Part shown: piece after piece, positions 9,504 through 19,047 of the stretch
How the letters are laid out: every line of letters begins with the position of its first letter
Position numbering within the stretch: the stretch's first letter is position 1
Source of the DNA: Sphingobacteriales bacterium 50-39
Lineage (GTDB): Bacteria; Bacteroidota; Bacteroidia; Chitinophagales; Chitinophagaceae
Assembly (NCBI GenBank): GCA_001898505.1
Contig: MKTZ01000002.1
Coordinates: forward strand, 108,445-172,444
DNA length: 64,000 nt
Direction of reading: 5' to 3'
The notes under the pieces: model-generated
Databases searched by the model: none
What the model was told of the DNA's origin: nothing
Seen by the model: only the letters and a program-made list of their open reading frames with translations
Made by a program: the position numbers and the translations under genes

Positions 9504-10919
9504 TTACTTTATGGATTCATAGAGCTGCATATAAGACTTTACACTGGACTCCCAGCTAAAATCGAGCTGCATAATGTGCTGACGTATCTCCTTCACTTTT
9601 TCGGACTGCTGATACATCTCCACCGCCCGCCAGATCCCATGTGTCATATCACCTACGCTGGCATGGTTGAACCGTATACCATATCCATTCTTGTCGCCAT
9701 AGTCGAGAACAGTGTCATGCAGCCCCCCTGTATTGCGTACCACAGGAATGGTGCCATAACGAAGGGCATACAGCTGATTCAGCCCGCAGGGCTCCACACG
9801 CGAAGGCATGAGGATATAATCCGCGCCGGCGTACATGAGGTGACTCAGCGCCTCGTCATACCCGATATAGACATTATAATCCCCCCGGGAAAGCCCTTTC
9901 ATCGCATTGAGACGGCCTTCAACATCCGGGAACCCACTGCCTAATATAAGAAAGTTCATCCTGCGTCCTACATAATAAAAAGAGTCTTCGATGGCTTGGG
10001 GCAGCAGATCGGCGCCCTTCTCTCCCACCAGCCTGCCGATAAAAGTGATCAACGGCTTTTTAGGGTCCAGCTGAAAACGCTGGCAGAGCAGTTCCTTATT
10101 CTTCCGTTTGCCTTCCTCTACGGTCTCGATGGTAAAATGATCTTCAAAATAGCCGTCCGTGGATGGGTCCCAGACCAGGTTGTCGATCCCGTTGAGAATA
10201 CCCGAACATTTTCCCTTTTCGTATTCCAGCAGAGCTTCCAGGCCGTTGGCATTACTCCTCATCTCTTCCAGATAGGTAGGGCTTACGGTGGTAACCTTCC
10301 AGGCGCACTTGATCCCGCTACCCAGGGAGTTGATGGCATTTCCCCATCCCAGCATGCCCGTTTTCCAGGTGTCGTAGGCAGGTATATAGGTGCTTTTGTC
10401 CCAGCCCATCCAGCCCTGGTATTGTGCGTTATGGATAGTCAGCACCGTAGGTATATCCGCTAAGGACTGATAAGCATGGCAATACTTGAAAAAGAAAGGA
10501 ATAAGCGCCGCCTGATGGTCGTGTACATGCACAATGTCCGGGCGGTGCTTCCAGGCCACCAGCCAGTCCGCCACCGACACCTGGAAGGCAACGAACCGCT
10601 CGATGTCATCGTCATAGCCATATACTTTCTCCCTGTCCAGCACCCCATTGATATCTACCAGGTAGAGGTCGAAGCCTAATTTATTGGTCTTTTCCTTGAT
10701 CACGGTATAATTGAACCACCAGTTGCCGAGATGGGTATATCCCTTATGAACAACATCCCATTCATTGGCCAAAAGGAATTTGGTCCGATACATCGGCATC
10801 ACCACCTTGGCAACATGCCCCAGCTGGCGCTGGTATTTGGGCAGCGCCCCCACAACATCGCCTAACCCACCGGCTTTAGCCACCGGATAACACTCTGCCG
10901 ATACGTGTATTATTTCCAT
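9504..10919 (-). CDS. glgA: Glycogen synthase (ADP-glucose, GT5)
   Basis: GT5 glycogen synthase of 471 residues, which transfers glucose from ADP-glucose to the non-reducing end of alpha-1,4-glucan. The N-terminal substrate-binding motif AKAGGLGDVVGALPK (the KxGGL motif) is near residue 15, TIHNAQYQG lies mid-protein, and the C-terminal GT-B half holds FIGRLVGEKGADLL and EPCGLNQLYALRYGTIPVVR. It starts with MEIIHVSAECYPVAK at 10919 and is the first gene of the glgA-glgC transcript. A 148-base divergent region separates it from the FucP-like transporter and contains a perfect palindrome. Confidence 0.96.
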   Translation of the reverse strand: MEIIHVSAECYPVAKAGGLGDVVGALPKYQRQLGHVAKVVMPMYRTKFLLANEWDVVHKGYTHLGNWWFNYTVIKEKTNKLGFDLYLVDINGVLDREKVYGYDDDIERFVAFQVSVADWLVAWKHRPDIVHVHDHQAALIPFFFKYCHAYQSLADIPTVLTIHNAQYQGWMGWDKSTYIPAYDTWKTGMLGWGNAINSLGSGIKCAWKVTTVSPTYLEEMRSNANGLEALLEYEKGKCSGILNGIDNLVWDPSTDGYFEDHFTIETVEEGKRKNKELLCQRFQLDPKKPLITFIGRLVGEKGADLLPQAIEDSFYYVGRRMNFLILGSGFPDVEGRLNAMKGLSRGDYNVYIGYDEALSHLMYAGADYILMPSRVEPCGLNQLYALRYGTIPVVRNTGGLHDTVLDYGDKNGYGIRFNHASVGDMTHGIWRAVEMYQQSEKVKEIRQHIMQLDFSWESSVKSYMQLYESIK

Positions 10920-11014
10920 TAAAATATGTTAATGCTTAGGGTGCAGCTTTTGAGCAACCGCCATTCAATTTAGGGAAGGTTTTCCATTTAATGCTCCGTC
11001 TGTGATGAAAAAAT

Positions 11015-11031
11015 TTTTCGCGTCGCGAAAA
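11015..11031. promoter_or_regulatory. Perfect 17-base palindrome, candidate operator
   Basis: TTTTCGCG, a central T, then CGCGAAAA. It lies in the divergent region between glgA and the FucP-like transporter, just upstream of a TATTTTCA sequence that resembles a Bacteroidota -7 box for the transporter. The position suits a repressor or activator site. The binding protein is unknown. Confidence 0.45.
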
Positions 11032-11067
11032 CATGCTATTTTCAGCCCTTAATTCCAAAACACTACC

Positions 11068-12528
11068 ATGCATCAAAAAACCAATTGGGCTCAATTTGGT
11101 ACGCTCATCAGCGTCTTCTTCTTCTGGGGCTTTGTAGCAGCGAGTAACGATATTCTCATCCCTGTATTCGAAGACAAATTCCATTTGGAGCATTGGCAAA
11201 GCCAGCTGGTGTCCATTGCATTCTATGTAGCCTATACTGTTGGTTCTCTTATCTACGTCGCTATTTCAAAATCCATAGGTTCCGACCTGCTGAATAAAGT
11301 TGGCTATAAAAATGGTATTGCCATCGGCCTGATCATCTCCGCCATCGGCACCTTATTATTTTATCCCGCAGCCAATAGCGCTTCCTTTACTCTGATGCTT
11401 TCCGGCCTGTTTATCGTAGGGTTGGGATTTTCGCTGCAGCAGATCGCAGCCAATCCGTTAGCCATCGTCATCGGCGACCCGGCGACAGGCTCGCAACGCC
11501 TGACCATGGCCGGTGGCGTCAATAATTTCGGTACTACCATCGGCCCGCTGCTGGTGAGCTTTGCCATCTTCGGCAGCGTCAGCCACGCCAACACCAATGC
11601 CAGTATCGAGAGCGTAAAAACTCCTTATCTTATCCTGGGTCTTGCCTTTGTACTGGTGGCCGTCTTCTTTAAATTCTCCTCCATCCCCAATAAGATCGAT
11701 CTCGACCATGTAGCAGAGACGTCTGCCGGAGAGGAAGACGCACATTCCGCCAAATTATTACATCGCAAATCCGCCATTTCATACCCCCAGCTATGGATGG
11801 GAATGATCGGCATTTTTGTATACGTGGGCGTAGAAGTTTCCACTGCCAGCAATCTGCCCAAATATCTGAAACAGGATCTTCTCATCTCTACTGACAAGGT
11901 AGCCCCGTTCATTTCCCTTTATTGGGCCAGCCTTATGATTGGCCGGTGGACGGGCGCCATAGGCGCATTCGGCCTGAGCAAGTCCGCCCAGCAGGTATTG
12001 CGCTTCGTGATGCCCTATGTAGCATTTGGCATATTCCTTCTCGTCAACATCATTGGCGGCCACGATATCAAAGCATTTGCCATATATCCCCTGCTGATCG
12101 TCGTCATGATCATAGGTGATCTTTTTAGCAAAGGCAATCCGGCGAGAATGCTCCTTATCTTCTCTTCCTGCGGCATCGCCGCCCTTCTCATCGGGATGGC
12201 GACTACCGGCATGGTCAGCGTCTATGCCTTCACCAGCGTGGGGCTCTTCTGCAGCACTCTCTGGCCCTGCATTTTCACCCTGGCTGTTGCCGGATTGGGC
12301 AAGCACACCAATCAGGGTAGCAGTCTGCTGATCATGATGATCATGGGTGGCGGCTTTATCAGCCTCTTCCAGGGCATCCTGTCAGAAACTCCGCTCGGTA
12401 TCCATTACAGCTATATCATGGGTGCAGCCTGTTTTGCCTATCTGGCATTTTACGCCATCCGGGCTAAATCCGTGCTAAAGTCTCAGGGAATCGATTTCGA
12501 TGCTTTACAAGCCGGTGGTGGACATTAA
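11068..12528 (+). CDS. Sugar MFS transporter, FucP/GluP family
   Basis: Inner-membrane hexose:proton symporter of 486 residues in the FHS group (fucose, glucose or galactose permeases). Diagnostic features are the N-terminal FFFWGFVAASNDILIPVF helix, the GLGFSLQQIAANPLAIVIGD segment, the GVNNFGTTIGPLL motif and the late GLFCSTLWPCIFTLAVAGLG helix. The following glucokinase gene, 62 bases downstream on the same strand, points to glucose as the likely substrate; galactose or fucose cannot be excluded. Confidence 0.9.
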   Translation: MHQKTNWAQFGTLISVFFFWGFVAASNDILIPVFEDKFHLEHWQSQLVSIAFYVAYTVGSLIYVAISKSIGSDLLNKVGYKNGIAIGLIISAIGTLLFYPAANSASFTLMLSGLFIVGLGFSLQQIAANPLAIVIGDPATGSQRLTMAGGVNNFGTTIGPLLVSFAIFGSVSHANTNASIESVKTPYLILGLAFVLVAVFFKFSSIPNKIDLDHVAETSAGEEDAHSAKLLHRKSAISYPQLWMGMIGIFVYVGVEVSTASNLPKYLKQDLLISTDKVAPFISLYWASLMIGRWTGAIGAFGLSKSAQQVLRFVMPYVAFGIFLLVNIIGGHDIKAFAIYPLLIVVMIIGDLFSKGNPARMLLIFSSCGIAALLIGMATTGMVSVYAFTSVGLFCSTLWPCIFTLAVAGLGKHTNQGSSLLIMMIMGGGFISLFQGILSETPLGIHYSYIMGAACFAYLAFYAIRAKSVLKSQGIDFDALQAGGGH

Positions 12529-12542
12529 TGTAATTCTTGTCC

Positions 12543-12550
12543 TATATTTG
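12543..12550 (+). promoter_or_regulatory. Bacteroidota -7 box (TAnnTTTG) for the ROK kinase
   Basis: TATATTTG matches the consensus fully and lies 40 bases before the ATG of the ROK kinase. No clear TTG is seen at the -33 position. The kinase may therefore have its own promoter as well as read-through from the transporter. Confidence 0.5.
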
Positions 12551-12590
12551 CAGCCGCTCGTTCAGGCATCAAATCTAAAACTCAGCGTTC

Positions 12591-13577
12591 ATGGCAAAAG
12601 CCGCTTCTTCGTCTTCTTACGAGTCATTGGCCATCGGCATTGACATCGGGGGCACAGGCACAAAATTTGGGATAGTCGACCGTATAGGCAATGTGTTATT
12701 TTCCAGTGAAATATCCACCAGGGGGCACAGCCAGGTAGAAAGCTTTATCGACGAGCTGCACAGCCATCTATCCGTACTCATCGAAAAGGCGGGCGGCACT
12801 GGCCGTATGCGCGGCATAGGCGTAGGCGCTCCCAACGGCAATTATTACAGCGGCACGGTAGAATACGCCCCGAACCTGCCCTGGCGCGGGATCATCCCCC
12901 TGGCCAAGCTTATCCAGAATAAATTCCAGCTGCCCACTATTCTTACCAACGACGCCAATGCCGCCGCCATCGGCGAGATGATGTACGGCGCAGCCAAAGG
13001 CATGAAGGACTTTATCATGATCACCCTGGGTACAGGGGTAGGCAGCGGCATCGTCGCCAATGGTAAACTCATATATGGCCACGACGGCTTTGCCGGCGAA
13101 TTGGGACATACCATCATCATCCCCCACGGTCGCCTGCACGAAGGCACGGGCAAAAAAGGTTCGCTGGAAAGCTACGCCTCCGCCACAGGAGTAAAGCTCA
13201 CGGCCATCGAAATGCTGGAGAAAAGTCAGGAAGCAAGTTTGTTAAGGGGCATTCCTAAGAACCAGCTGGACTCTAAAAAAGTATATGACGCCGCCATACA
13301 GGGGGACAAGCTGGCTAAAGCCATCTTCGACTTCACAGGAGAGATACTGGGTCTGGCGCTCGCCAACTTTGTCATGTTCTCCAGCCCTGAAGCCATTATC
13401 CTCTTCGGGGGGCTTACCAAGTCCGGCGACCTCATCCTTAAACCTACCCGGGAGAACATGGAGAGTAATCTCATCCAGGTGTTCCAGAATAAGGTGAAGA
13501 TCCTGGTGAGCCATTTAAAGGAATCCGACGCCGCGATCCTTGGCGCCAGCGCACTGGTCTGGGATATGAAAATATAA
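12591..13577 (+). CDS. ROK family sugar kinase, probable glucokinase
   Basis: ROK kinase of 328 residues that phosphorylates an imported hexose, probably glucose, in the cytoplasm. The phosphate-1 motif is IGIDIGGTGTKFGIVD (about residues 16-31). The catalytic TNDANAAAIGE motif and GTGVGSGIVANG follow, and the substrate-binding ExGH motif reads GELGH. The usual zinc site of ROK proteins (CxCGxxGC) is replaced by EGTGKKGS, and the protein has no cysteine at all, so it cannot bind zinc in the usual way. It follows a FucP-like importer and ends in a terminator hairpin. Confidence 0.9.
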   Translation: MAKAASSSSYESLAIGIDIGGTGTKFGIVDRIGNVLFSSEISTRGHSQVESFIDELHSHLSVLIEKAGGTGRMRGIGVGAPNGNYYSGTVEYAPNLPWRGIIPLAKLIQNKFQLPTILTNDANAAAIGEMMYGAAKGMKDFIMITLGTGVGSGIVANGKLIYGHDGFAGELGHTIIIPHGRLHEGTGKKGSLESYASATGVKLTAIEMLEKSQEASLLRGIPKNQLDSKKVYDAAIQGDKLAKAIFDFTGEILGLALANFVMFSSPEAIILFGGLTKSGDLILKPTRENMESNLIQVFQNKVKILVSHLKESDAAILGASALVWDMKI

Positions 13578-13604
13578 ATGCAATGACCTTCGATAAAAAC
13601 AAAG

Positions 13605-13636
13605 AGGCCGTCTCAAATATAAGAGGCGGCCTTTCT
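13605..13636 (+). terminator. Intrinsic terminator after the ROK kinase (GAGGCCGTCTC family)
   Basis: Arms AGGCCGTCTC and GAGGCGGCCT with one G-T wobble, followed by a T-rich tract. It belongs to a recurring hairpin family also seen at 21057 and 37484. Confidence 0.75.
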
Positions 13637-13681
13637 ATTTTATAGCCCTATGGGGGGCGGAACTTCAACCCTACCAGTTCC

Positions 13682-15364
13682 CTACCACGGCTTGTTCGTG
13701 CCCTGCAGCAGCCACATTCTCGAATAGGAATGATCGGCCGATTGCCCGACGGGCACATAGATCGTGGACTCCAGCCGGCTGACAGCAGCCTGGTAATTGA
13801 CCAGGTAAGCCTTGTCGAGATTGGGAGAAGGATAAATAGACCGGATCGGCAATTTCGGCCCGAACTGCGCTACCGGCCCCGTCTGCAGATCGGGATACCC
13901 TGTCCTCCTCCAGTCGAACCAGGGCTCGATGCTCAGCCAGCCCGCGATCCATTTTTGCTCCATGATACGCGCCAGCTTATCGGAAGCGCCTGCATAGTCG
14001 ACATCAGGATTGTTATAGTAGGTGTTGAAATCGAACCCGGCCGCATTGCCGGTGACTCCGTAGCGGTCCATGGAAGCCTGTATGCCGTTCCTATAATATT
14101 GGTCCGCGCTCCCGCTCACCGTAAAACCACCCTTTAAAGCCGCCTCCGCCATCAGGAACGAGACCTCTGCAAAGGTCATCAGCTTCACCTTGACATAGGG
14201 GTCGCTATTGAGCCTGTACCGGCTGTGCAGGTAAGAGATATAGGGGTTCCGCTCCGGGTTGTAGGAAGCCCCATCACCACCCTTATTGAATACCAGGGCA
14301 TCTACTGTGGCCAGCCCCACCGGTAATCCTACATATAAAGAAGTATCCACTCCTGTCGTCGTAGCCTTCCTGTATTTCACCGTATAGGATTCGCCATAGA
14401 TATTCGTCATCGTCGCATTCGAGTCGGCAGTGACATTTGCATCCCATTTGTATAGCACCGGATTCACCCAGCGCTGCAGGCGAGGGTCGCCCAGGGCCCG
14501 CAGCTTATTCACCAGGGTAGCGGCAGGCTTTATCAGGTACAGCGGATTCGAGCTGTTCAAAGGCCCTCCCGGCGCTGAATTATCCGCCGTCGCGCCCAGA
14601 TAGCTCATCGTAGCCTCGTCTCCGACGGATGTAAAAGCAGCTCCGGCCGCATTATTGAACTCGCTGACAATATCCACGCCCGCCGCGCTCATCTCCGACC
14701 GCTTGTTATAAAGCCGCATCGCATAGCGCATACGCAGGGAATTGGCGAAAAGCCTCCACTTCGCTCCGCTGCCCGCATAGATCACATCCGCCCCCGCGTC
14801 GATGGCATCCTTGGTGGCATCCAGGTTTGACAACAGATCGTTGGCAGCGCTCAGATCCTTCAGGATCCCCGTATATACGTCCACCTGCTTGTCGTATTTT
14901 GGAAAATAGGTCCCGCCGCTGGCCTTTAGGGCCTCGGAATAAGGGATGTCGCCATAGAGGTCCGTCAACATCCCGAAGACAAAAGATCTCATGACCAGCG
15001 AGATCCCTTCGAACAGCTTGTTGTTGTCCCGGATCGCATTGGTATGGATGATATTTATATTCCGGAGGATGGCATAATAGGTATCCCAGGAGTCATGGCT
15101 CCATCCGTAATTATTTACCGTGGCCGCGTTCTCATTGGTGCCGATCTGAGTGTATTGCAGCAGCCCGGAGATCTTGGACCCCTCGGCCCCTAAATTATAG
15201 TAGAGCTTGGAGGTCTCCGTAAGGACATAAGTAAGAATATAATTGGAAGATACGTTTTCAGCACTATTCGGGTTGATATTGGCCTCATCGAATTTTTTGC
15301 AGGAAGGCGCCGCTATCGTCAGGATCGCGGTTAATGTCACCAACTTTATCAGAAGCGTTTTCAT
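13682..15364 (-). CDS. SusD/RagB-family nutrient-binding outer membrane lipoprotein
   Basis: Surface lipoprotein of 560 residues that captures a nutrient and passes it to the partner SusC channel. The signal peptide ends in a lipobox with the lipidated Cys at residue 22 (AAPSC-KK). The opening FDEANINPNSAENVSSNYILT and the C-terminal WIAGWLSIEPWFDWRRTGYP segment are typical of the SusD-like_2 group. It lies 12 bases after susC on the same strand. The locus contains no glycoside hydrolase or protease, so the substrate cannot be inferred. Confidence 0.93.
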   Translation of the reverse strand: MKTLLIKLVTLTAILTIAAPSCKKFDEANINPNSAENVSSNYILTYVLTETSKLYYNLGAEGSKISGLLQYTQIGTNENAATVNNYGWSHDSWDTYYAILRNINIIHTNAIRDNNKLFEGISLVMRSFVFGMLTDLYGDIPYSEALKASGGTYFPKYDKQVDVYTGILKDLSAANDLLSNLDATKDAIDAGADVIYAGSGAKWRLFANSLRMRYAMRLYNKRSEMSAAGVDIVSEFNNAAGAAFTSVGDEATMSYLGATADNSAPGGPLNSSNPLYLIKPAATLVNKLRALGDPRLQRWVNPVLYKWDANVTADSNATMTNIYGESYTVKYRKATTTGVDTSLYVGLPVGLATVDALVFNKGGDGASYNPERNPYISYLHSRYRLNSDPYVKVKLMTFAEVSFLMAEAALKGGFTVSGSADQYYRNGIQASMDRYGVTGNAAGFDFNTYYNNPDVDYAGASDKLARIMEQKWIAGWLSIEPWFDWRRTGYPDLQTGPVAQFGPKLPIRSIYPSPNLDKAYLVNYQAAVSRLESTIYVPVGQSADHSYSRMWLLQGTNKPW

Positions 15365-15376
15365 CTTTGTCTCTTT

Positions 15377-18300
15377 TTAAAAATCCACATTTAGTTTACA
15401 GCCCACCGATGTCGTCCAGGGCATTACGTTATAATATTCCACGCCCTGCGTCCACACGGCCCCATCCTGTCGGAAGGCCCTTTCCGGATCGATCGCGATA
15501 TGGGCTGCCGTCCATTCGAACAGATTGCTCGCCACCAATGAGACGGAAGCCCCCTGCAGCTTCAGCCGGTGAGTAAAGTTGCGCGGCAGGCGATAGGCCA
15601 GCGAAATTTCCCTGAGCTTCACATACGTGGCGCTGTACAGATTCCGGTCGGGAAAGGGGCGGTTTGCATACCGATAAGCATTAAATGGGTCCAGCCATTT
15701 CGTATCCGCCCCGCCCAGGTTCTCTACATAGGAAATATTGCCGTTGGTCACCACCTGCCGGACACCGGGGTTGAAGCTGGCATCCTGCTTCCGGATAGAC
15801 GCCTGGGAGCCTGTCCAGGCGAAACCGCCATATTCCTCATTCCTTCCCCCGATCCAATTTCCGAGGTAGGCCTTTGGATTTGCTTTGATCTGATCGGATA
15901 TGCCCTTGCTCTTATCGTAGGGAACACCGGAAAAGGTTTCGTCCAGCTGCCCGTTATTCCCGAGGAACATCATCGTATTGGAATAGTAGGAGCCGCCCTG
16001 CCTCCAGTCTATATTGACATACAGCGAGAAAGACTTGTAGGAGAAGGTAGGCTGGATACCTAACATGAAATCGTGGTTGAAGTTGCCGATCTTCATCATA
16101 TGGTTCACGTCGTTGTCGGTCTGCAGTTTCCCGTCGTTGGTCAGGATCGGATACCCGTTATAAGGAGAAGACTTGTCGTTCACCGTGAGCATCGGCAACA
16201 TATAGATATCCCCGATCTGACCGCCGGTATAGGTACGCACTTCCGCCCCGTTATAAGAGACGAAGGGGAAATAGGTGATACCATTGGCCAGCTCCTTGAT
16301 GGAAGTCCGGTTCCTGCTGAAATTGAAGTTCATCTCCCACCGGAAGTCCCCCGATGACACCGGCACGGTGGTCAGCCGGATATCCCAGCCTTTGCTCTCG
16401 ATCAGCCCCGCATTGATCAGCTGGCTCGTCGCCCCCGACTCGCTGGGCAGACCGATGGAAAGCACCTGGTTCTTGCTCCGCGCGATATAATAGGTAGCAT
16501 CCAGGCCGATCCTGTCATTGAAGAGCCTGATATCCACCCCCGCCTCATGAGACGTGGAGATTTCCGGCTTCAACCGTGAGTTCTTCAGCTGACCGTCCAT
16601 ATACATGCGTTTGGCAGCACCCCAGTCCGCTGCCGTGGAATAGGTCTGGTTCAAGCTATACGGCGCGACGTCGTTCCCGACTTGCGCCGACCCCACCCTG
16701 AACTTGGCAAATTTGACCCAGCCGGGCATCTTCACCATATCGGAGAGGACCATGCTCAGCGAAGCCGATGGATAAAAATAGGAACGGTTGGCCTTCGGCA
16801 GCGTGCTCGACCAGTCATTGCGCGCCGTGATATCCAGATAAACCCTGCTCTTATATCCCAGCGATCCCATCCCGTAGACGCCGTAGATCTGCTTCTTGTA
16901 TTTGGCGCTGGTGTAAGACACCGTCCCCGGAACGCCATTGGAAATGGTATACAGACCGGGCACGACCATCTGGGTCGCGTTGATATAGATCTCGCGGCTG
17001 TTCTGCTCCATGCGGCTGGCCCCGGCAAACGCATTCAGGTTCCAGTCTTTCGACAGGTTCTTCTTGTAAGAGAACATAAGGTCCATATTGGTCTCCTTCC
17101 GGAAGAGATTGTCGACGTCATACGCGCCCTTCGGGCTCTCATAATTGTTGTATCCCTTCCTGGCTTCCCGCGCCTCCGTATAGGCATCGCTGGTATATCT
17201 CGCCATCAAGCTCCAATCCCTGGCCAGGTCATAATCCAATTGGAGTTTGCCTACTGTACGGTCCCGGCTGAAACCGGTGGTGTTCTCATACGCGACAAAC
17301 CAGGGATTGTTTTGCTTGTCCTTGTATTTTCGCTGCTTGATGCCTTCCTGCCCCGGCAGCCAGTATTGCCGCAGGTCCATGATATTGATATTGGCGCCCA
17401 TCTCGTACACGCTGCGGACAGGCGAAGTGCGATTGCCGTCGATGATCGGCCGATTGTTCGAACCGGATTCAGTGACCGTGAAGTTGGCCGTGATCCGCAG
17501 CTTGTCGGTCATCTTGTACATCGTGTTCAATGCAAAGGTCGTCCTCCGCAGATCCGTGTTCGGTACCACTCCCTTGCTGATCACATCCCCTACCGAGGCC
17601 CTGAAACTCCCCCGGTCATAATTCCCGCTGACGCCTATATTGTTCGTGCTCGTAAACCCGGTCTGAAAGAAATCCTGAAACCTGTGCGGATAGGAGATCA
17701 GCGGGACCTTCTGGCCGTTGCTGTTCCATTGCACCCATTCCTCGCCGACATCCAGCCTCGGCCCCCAGTTCTCATTCTCGCTCTCCTCCAATACGTGCGC
17801 ACCGGATTTTCCCGACGCGAATTTTGTTTGTACCGGAACATATTTATAAGGTATGTCCATCACCGCCGCCGTGTTCACGGAGATGCCAAGCCCTTTTTTC
17901 CCGCCGCGTCCCGACTTGGTCGTGATCAGGATCACCCCATTTGCCGCCCGGGACCCATACAAGGCGGCCGCGCTCGGGCCCTTGAGCACGGAGATCGTAG
18001 CGATATCGTCGGGATTGATGTCGGAAACGGGATTGCCCATGTCAGCCCCCGCAAAGGCATTGTTCAGCTGGTTCGCCACCGGAACCCCGTCGATGACAAA
18101 GAGAGGCTGATTGTCCTTGTTCAGCGAAGTGGCTCCCCTGATCAATATCTTGACCGATGACCCGGCCGTGCCATCCATCTGAGAGATCTGAACACCGGCC
18201 ACCTTCCCGGATAAGGCATTCAACACGCTGGTCTGCGGCGTCTCCGTCAGCTCCGACCCTTCCACATTCGCGACAGAATAGCCCAGGGACCTCTTTTCGC

Positions 18301-18931
18301 GCTTGATGCCCAGGGCCGTGACCACTACGGTGGACATATCCTGCGCCGCCGGTTCCAATACCACTTCCATCGCCGAACGCCCGGACGCGCGAACCTCCGT
18401 CGTCCTGTGCCCCACATAGCTGAATACCAAAACGGCCCCCGGAGCGCTCCCCTTCAACGTAAAACTTCCATCGGCCTGTGTGACCGTGGCATTCGCTGTT
18501 CCTTTTTCCGATACGGTGACCCCGGACAGCGGCTCCCCATTCTTGGAAAAGACCCTTCCATGCACGTCCGCGGGTGGACGCGGGGCCTCCGAACTGTCCA
18601 ACTGTCGGGGAGCAGACCGTTGGACACGGGTGATCATAATTGTCTTGTCCTCGATGGCATAGCCGAGAGGCTGCCCTTTCAGACAGAGATCCAGGAATTC
18701 CTTCAAAGGCTTTTTCTTTACATCCACCGTCACCCGTTTCGCGTCGGCGATCTCCTGGTAATCATAAAAGACGACAAAGCCGGTCTGCTTCTCGAGAACG
18801 GCGAATACCTGCTCGAGGGGAACCTCCCTCCCGGCATACGTGATAAGTTGTGAATACGTGTGGGCACTAACCTGCAAGGTCAGCAGAAAGGATAGCCATA
18901 CAGTCAATTTAATAAGGCGCAGCAATCGCAT
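15377..18931 (-). CDS. SusC/RagA-family TonB-linked outer membrane transporter with STN domain
   Basis: TonB-dependent nutrient channel of 1184 residues. The open frame extends upstream to 19291, but the ATG at 18931 starts a proper signal peptide (MRLLRLIKLTVWLSFLLTLQ, then VSAHTYSQ), and the extension overlaps the sigma-factor gene. Domains in order: STN secretin/TonB short N-terminal domain (about 30-95), carboxypeptidase-regulatory-like domain (about 115-190, VHGRVFSKNGEPLSGVTV), plug (about 205-330, with ISQMDGTAGSSVKILIRG and PLFVIDGVPVAN) and a 22-strand-type barrel. The STN domain is the part that signals to a FecR anti-sigma factor, which fits the adjacent sigma/FecR genes. Confidence 0.95.
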   Translation of the reverse strand: MRLLRLIKLTVWLSFLLTLQVSAHTYSQLITYAGREVPLEQVFAVLEKQTGFVVFYDYQEIADAKRVTVDVKKKPLKEFLDLCLKGQPLGYAIEDKTIMITRVQRSAPRQLDSSEAPRPPADVHGRVFSKNGEPLSGVTVSEKGTANATVTQADGSFTLKGSAPGAVLVFSYVGHRTTEVRASGRSAMEVVLEPAAQDMSTVVVTALGIKREKRSLGYSVANVEGSELTETPQTSVLNALSGKVAGVQISQMDGTAGSSVKILIRGATSLNKDNQPLFVIDGVPVANQLNNAFAGADMGNPVSDINPDDIATISVLKGPSAAALYGSRAANGVILITTKSGRGGKKGLGISVNTAAVMDIPYKYVPVQTKFASGKSGAHVLEESENENWGPRLDVGEEWVQWNSNGQKVPLISYPHRFQDFFQTGFTSTNNIGVSGNYDRGSFRASVGDVISKGVVPNTDLRRTTFALNTMYKMTDKLRITANFTVTESGSNNRPIIDGNRTSPVRSVYEMGANINIMDLRQYWLPGQEGIKQRKYKDKQNNPWFVAYENTTGFSRDRTVGKLQLDYDLARDWSLMARYTSDAYTEAREARKGYNNYESPKGAYDVDNLFRKETNMDLMFSYKKNLSKDWNLNAFAGASRMEQNSREIYINATQMVVPGLYTISNGVPGTVSYTSAKYKKQIYGVYGMGSLGYKSRVYLDITARNDWSSTLPKANRSYFYPSASLSMVLSDMVKMPGWVKFAKFRVGSAQVGNDVAPYSLNQTYSTAADWGAAKRMYMDGQLKNSRLKPEISTSHEAGVDIRLFNDRIGLDATYYIARSKNQVLSIGLPSESGATSQLINAGLIESKGWDIRLTTVPVSSGDFRWEMNFNFSRNRTSIKELANGITYFPFVSYNGAEVRTYTGGQIGDIYMLPMLTVNDKSSPYNGYPILTNDGKLQTDNDVNHMMKIGNFNHDFMLGIQPTFSYKSFSLYVNIDWRQGGSYYSNTMMFLGNNGQLDETFSGVPYDKSKGISDQIKANPKAYLGNWIGGRNEEYGGFAWTGSQASIRKQDASFNPGVRQVVTNGNISYVENLGGADTKWLDPFNAYRYANRPFPDRNLYSATYVKLREISLAYRLPRNFTHRLKLQGASVSLVASNLFEWTAAHIAIDPERAFRQDGAVWTQGVEYYNVMPWTTSVGCKLNVDF

Positions 18932-19047
18932 GTTGAATCTCCGTTTTGGTTGACGAAAATATTTACCGTCCGTAGGTTGGACACTATGACCAATAAGAGG
19001 ACATAAGAGACCTTCCGGTACTAAATGACTGCAAAAAAAATTAAAAC

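Noticed and set aside
16682..18160. 492-codon open frame on the plus strand opposite susC
   Set aside because: It is antisense to a well-conserved SusC barrel; the product is His/Arg/Pro-rich with no domain or signal, as expected from a mirrored G+C-rich gene.
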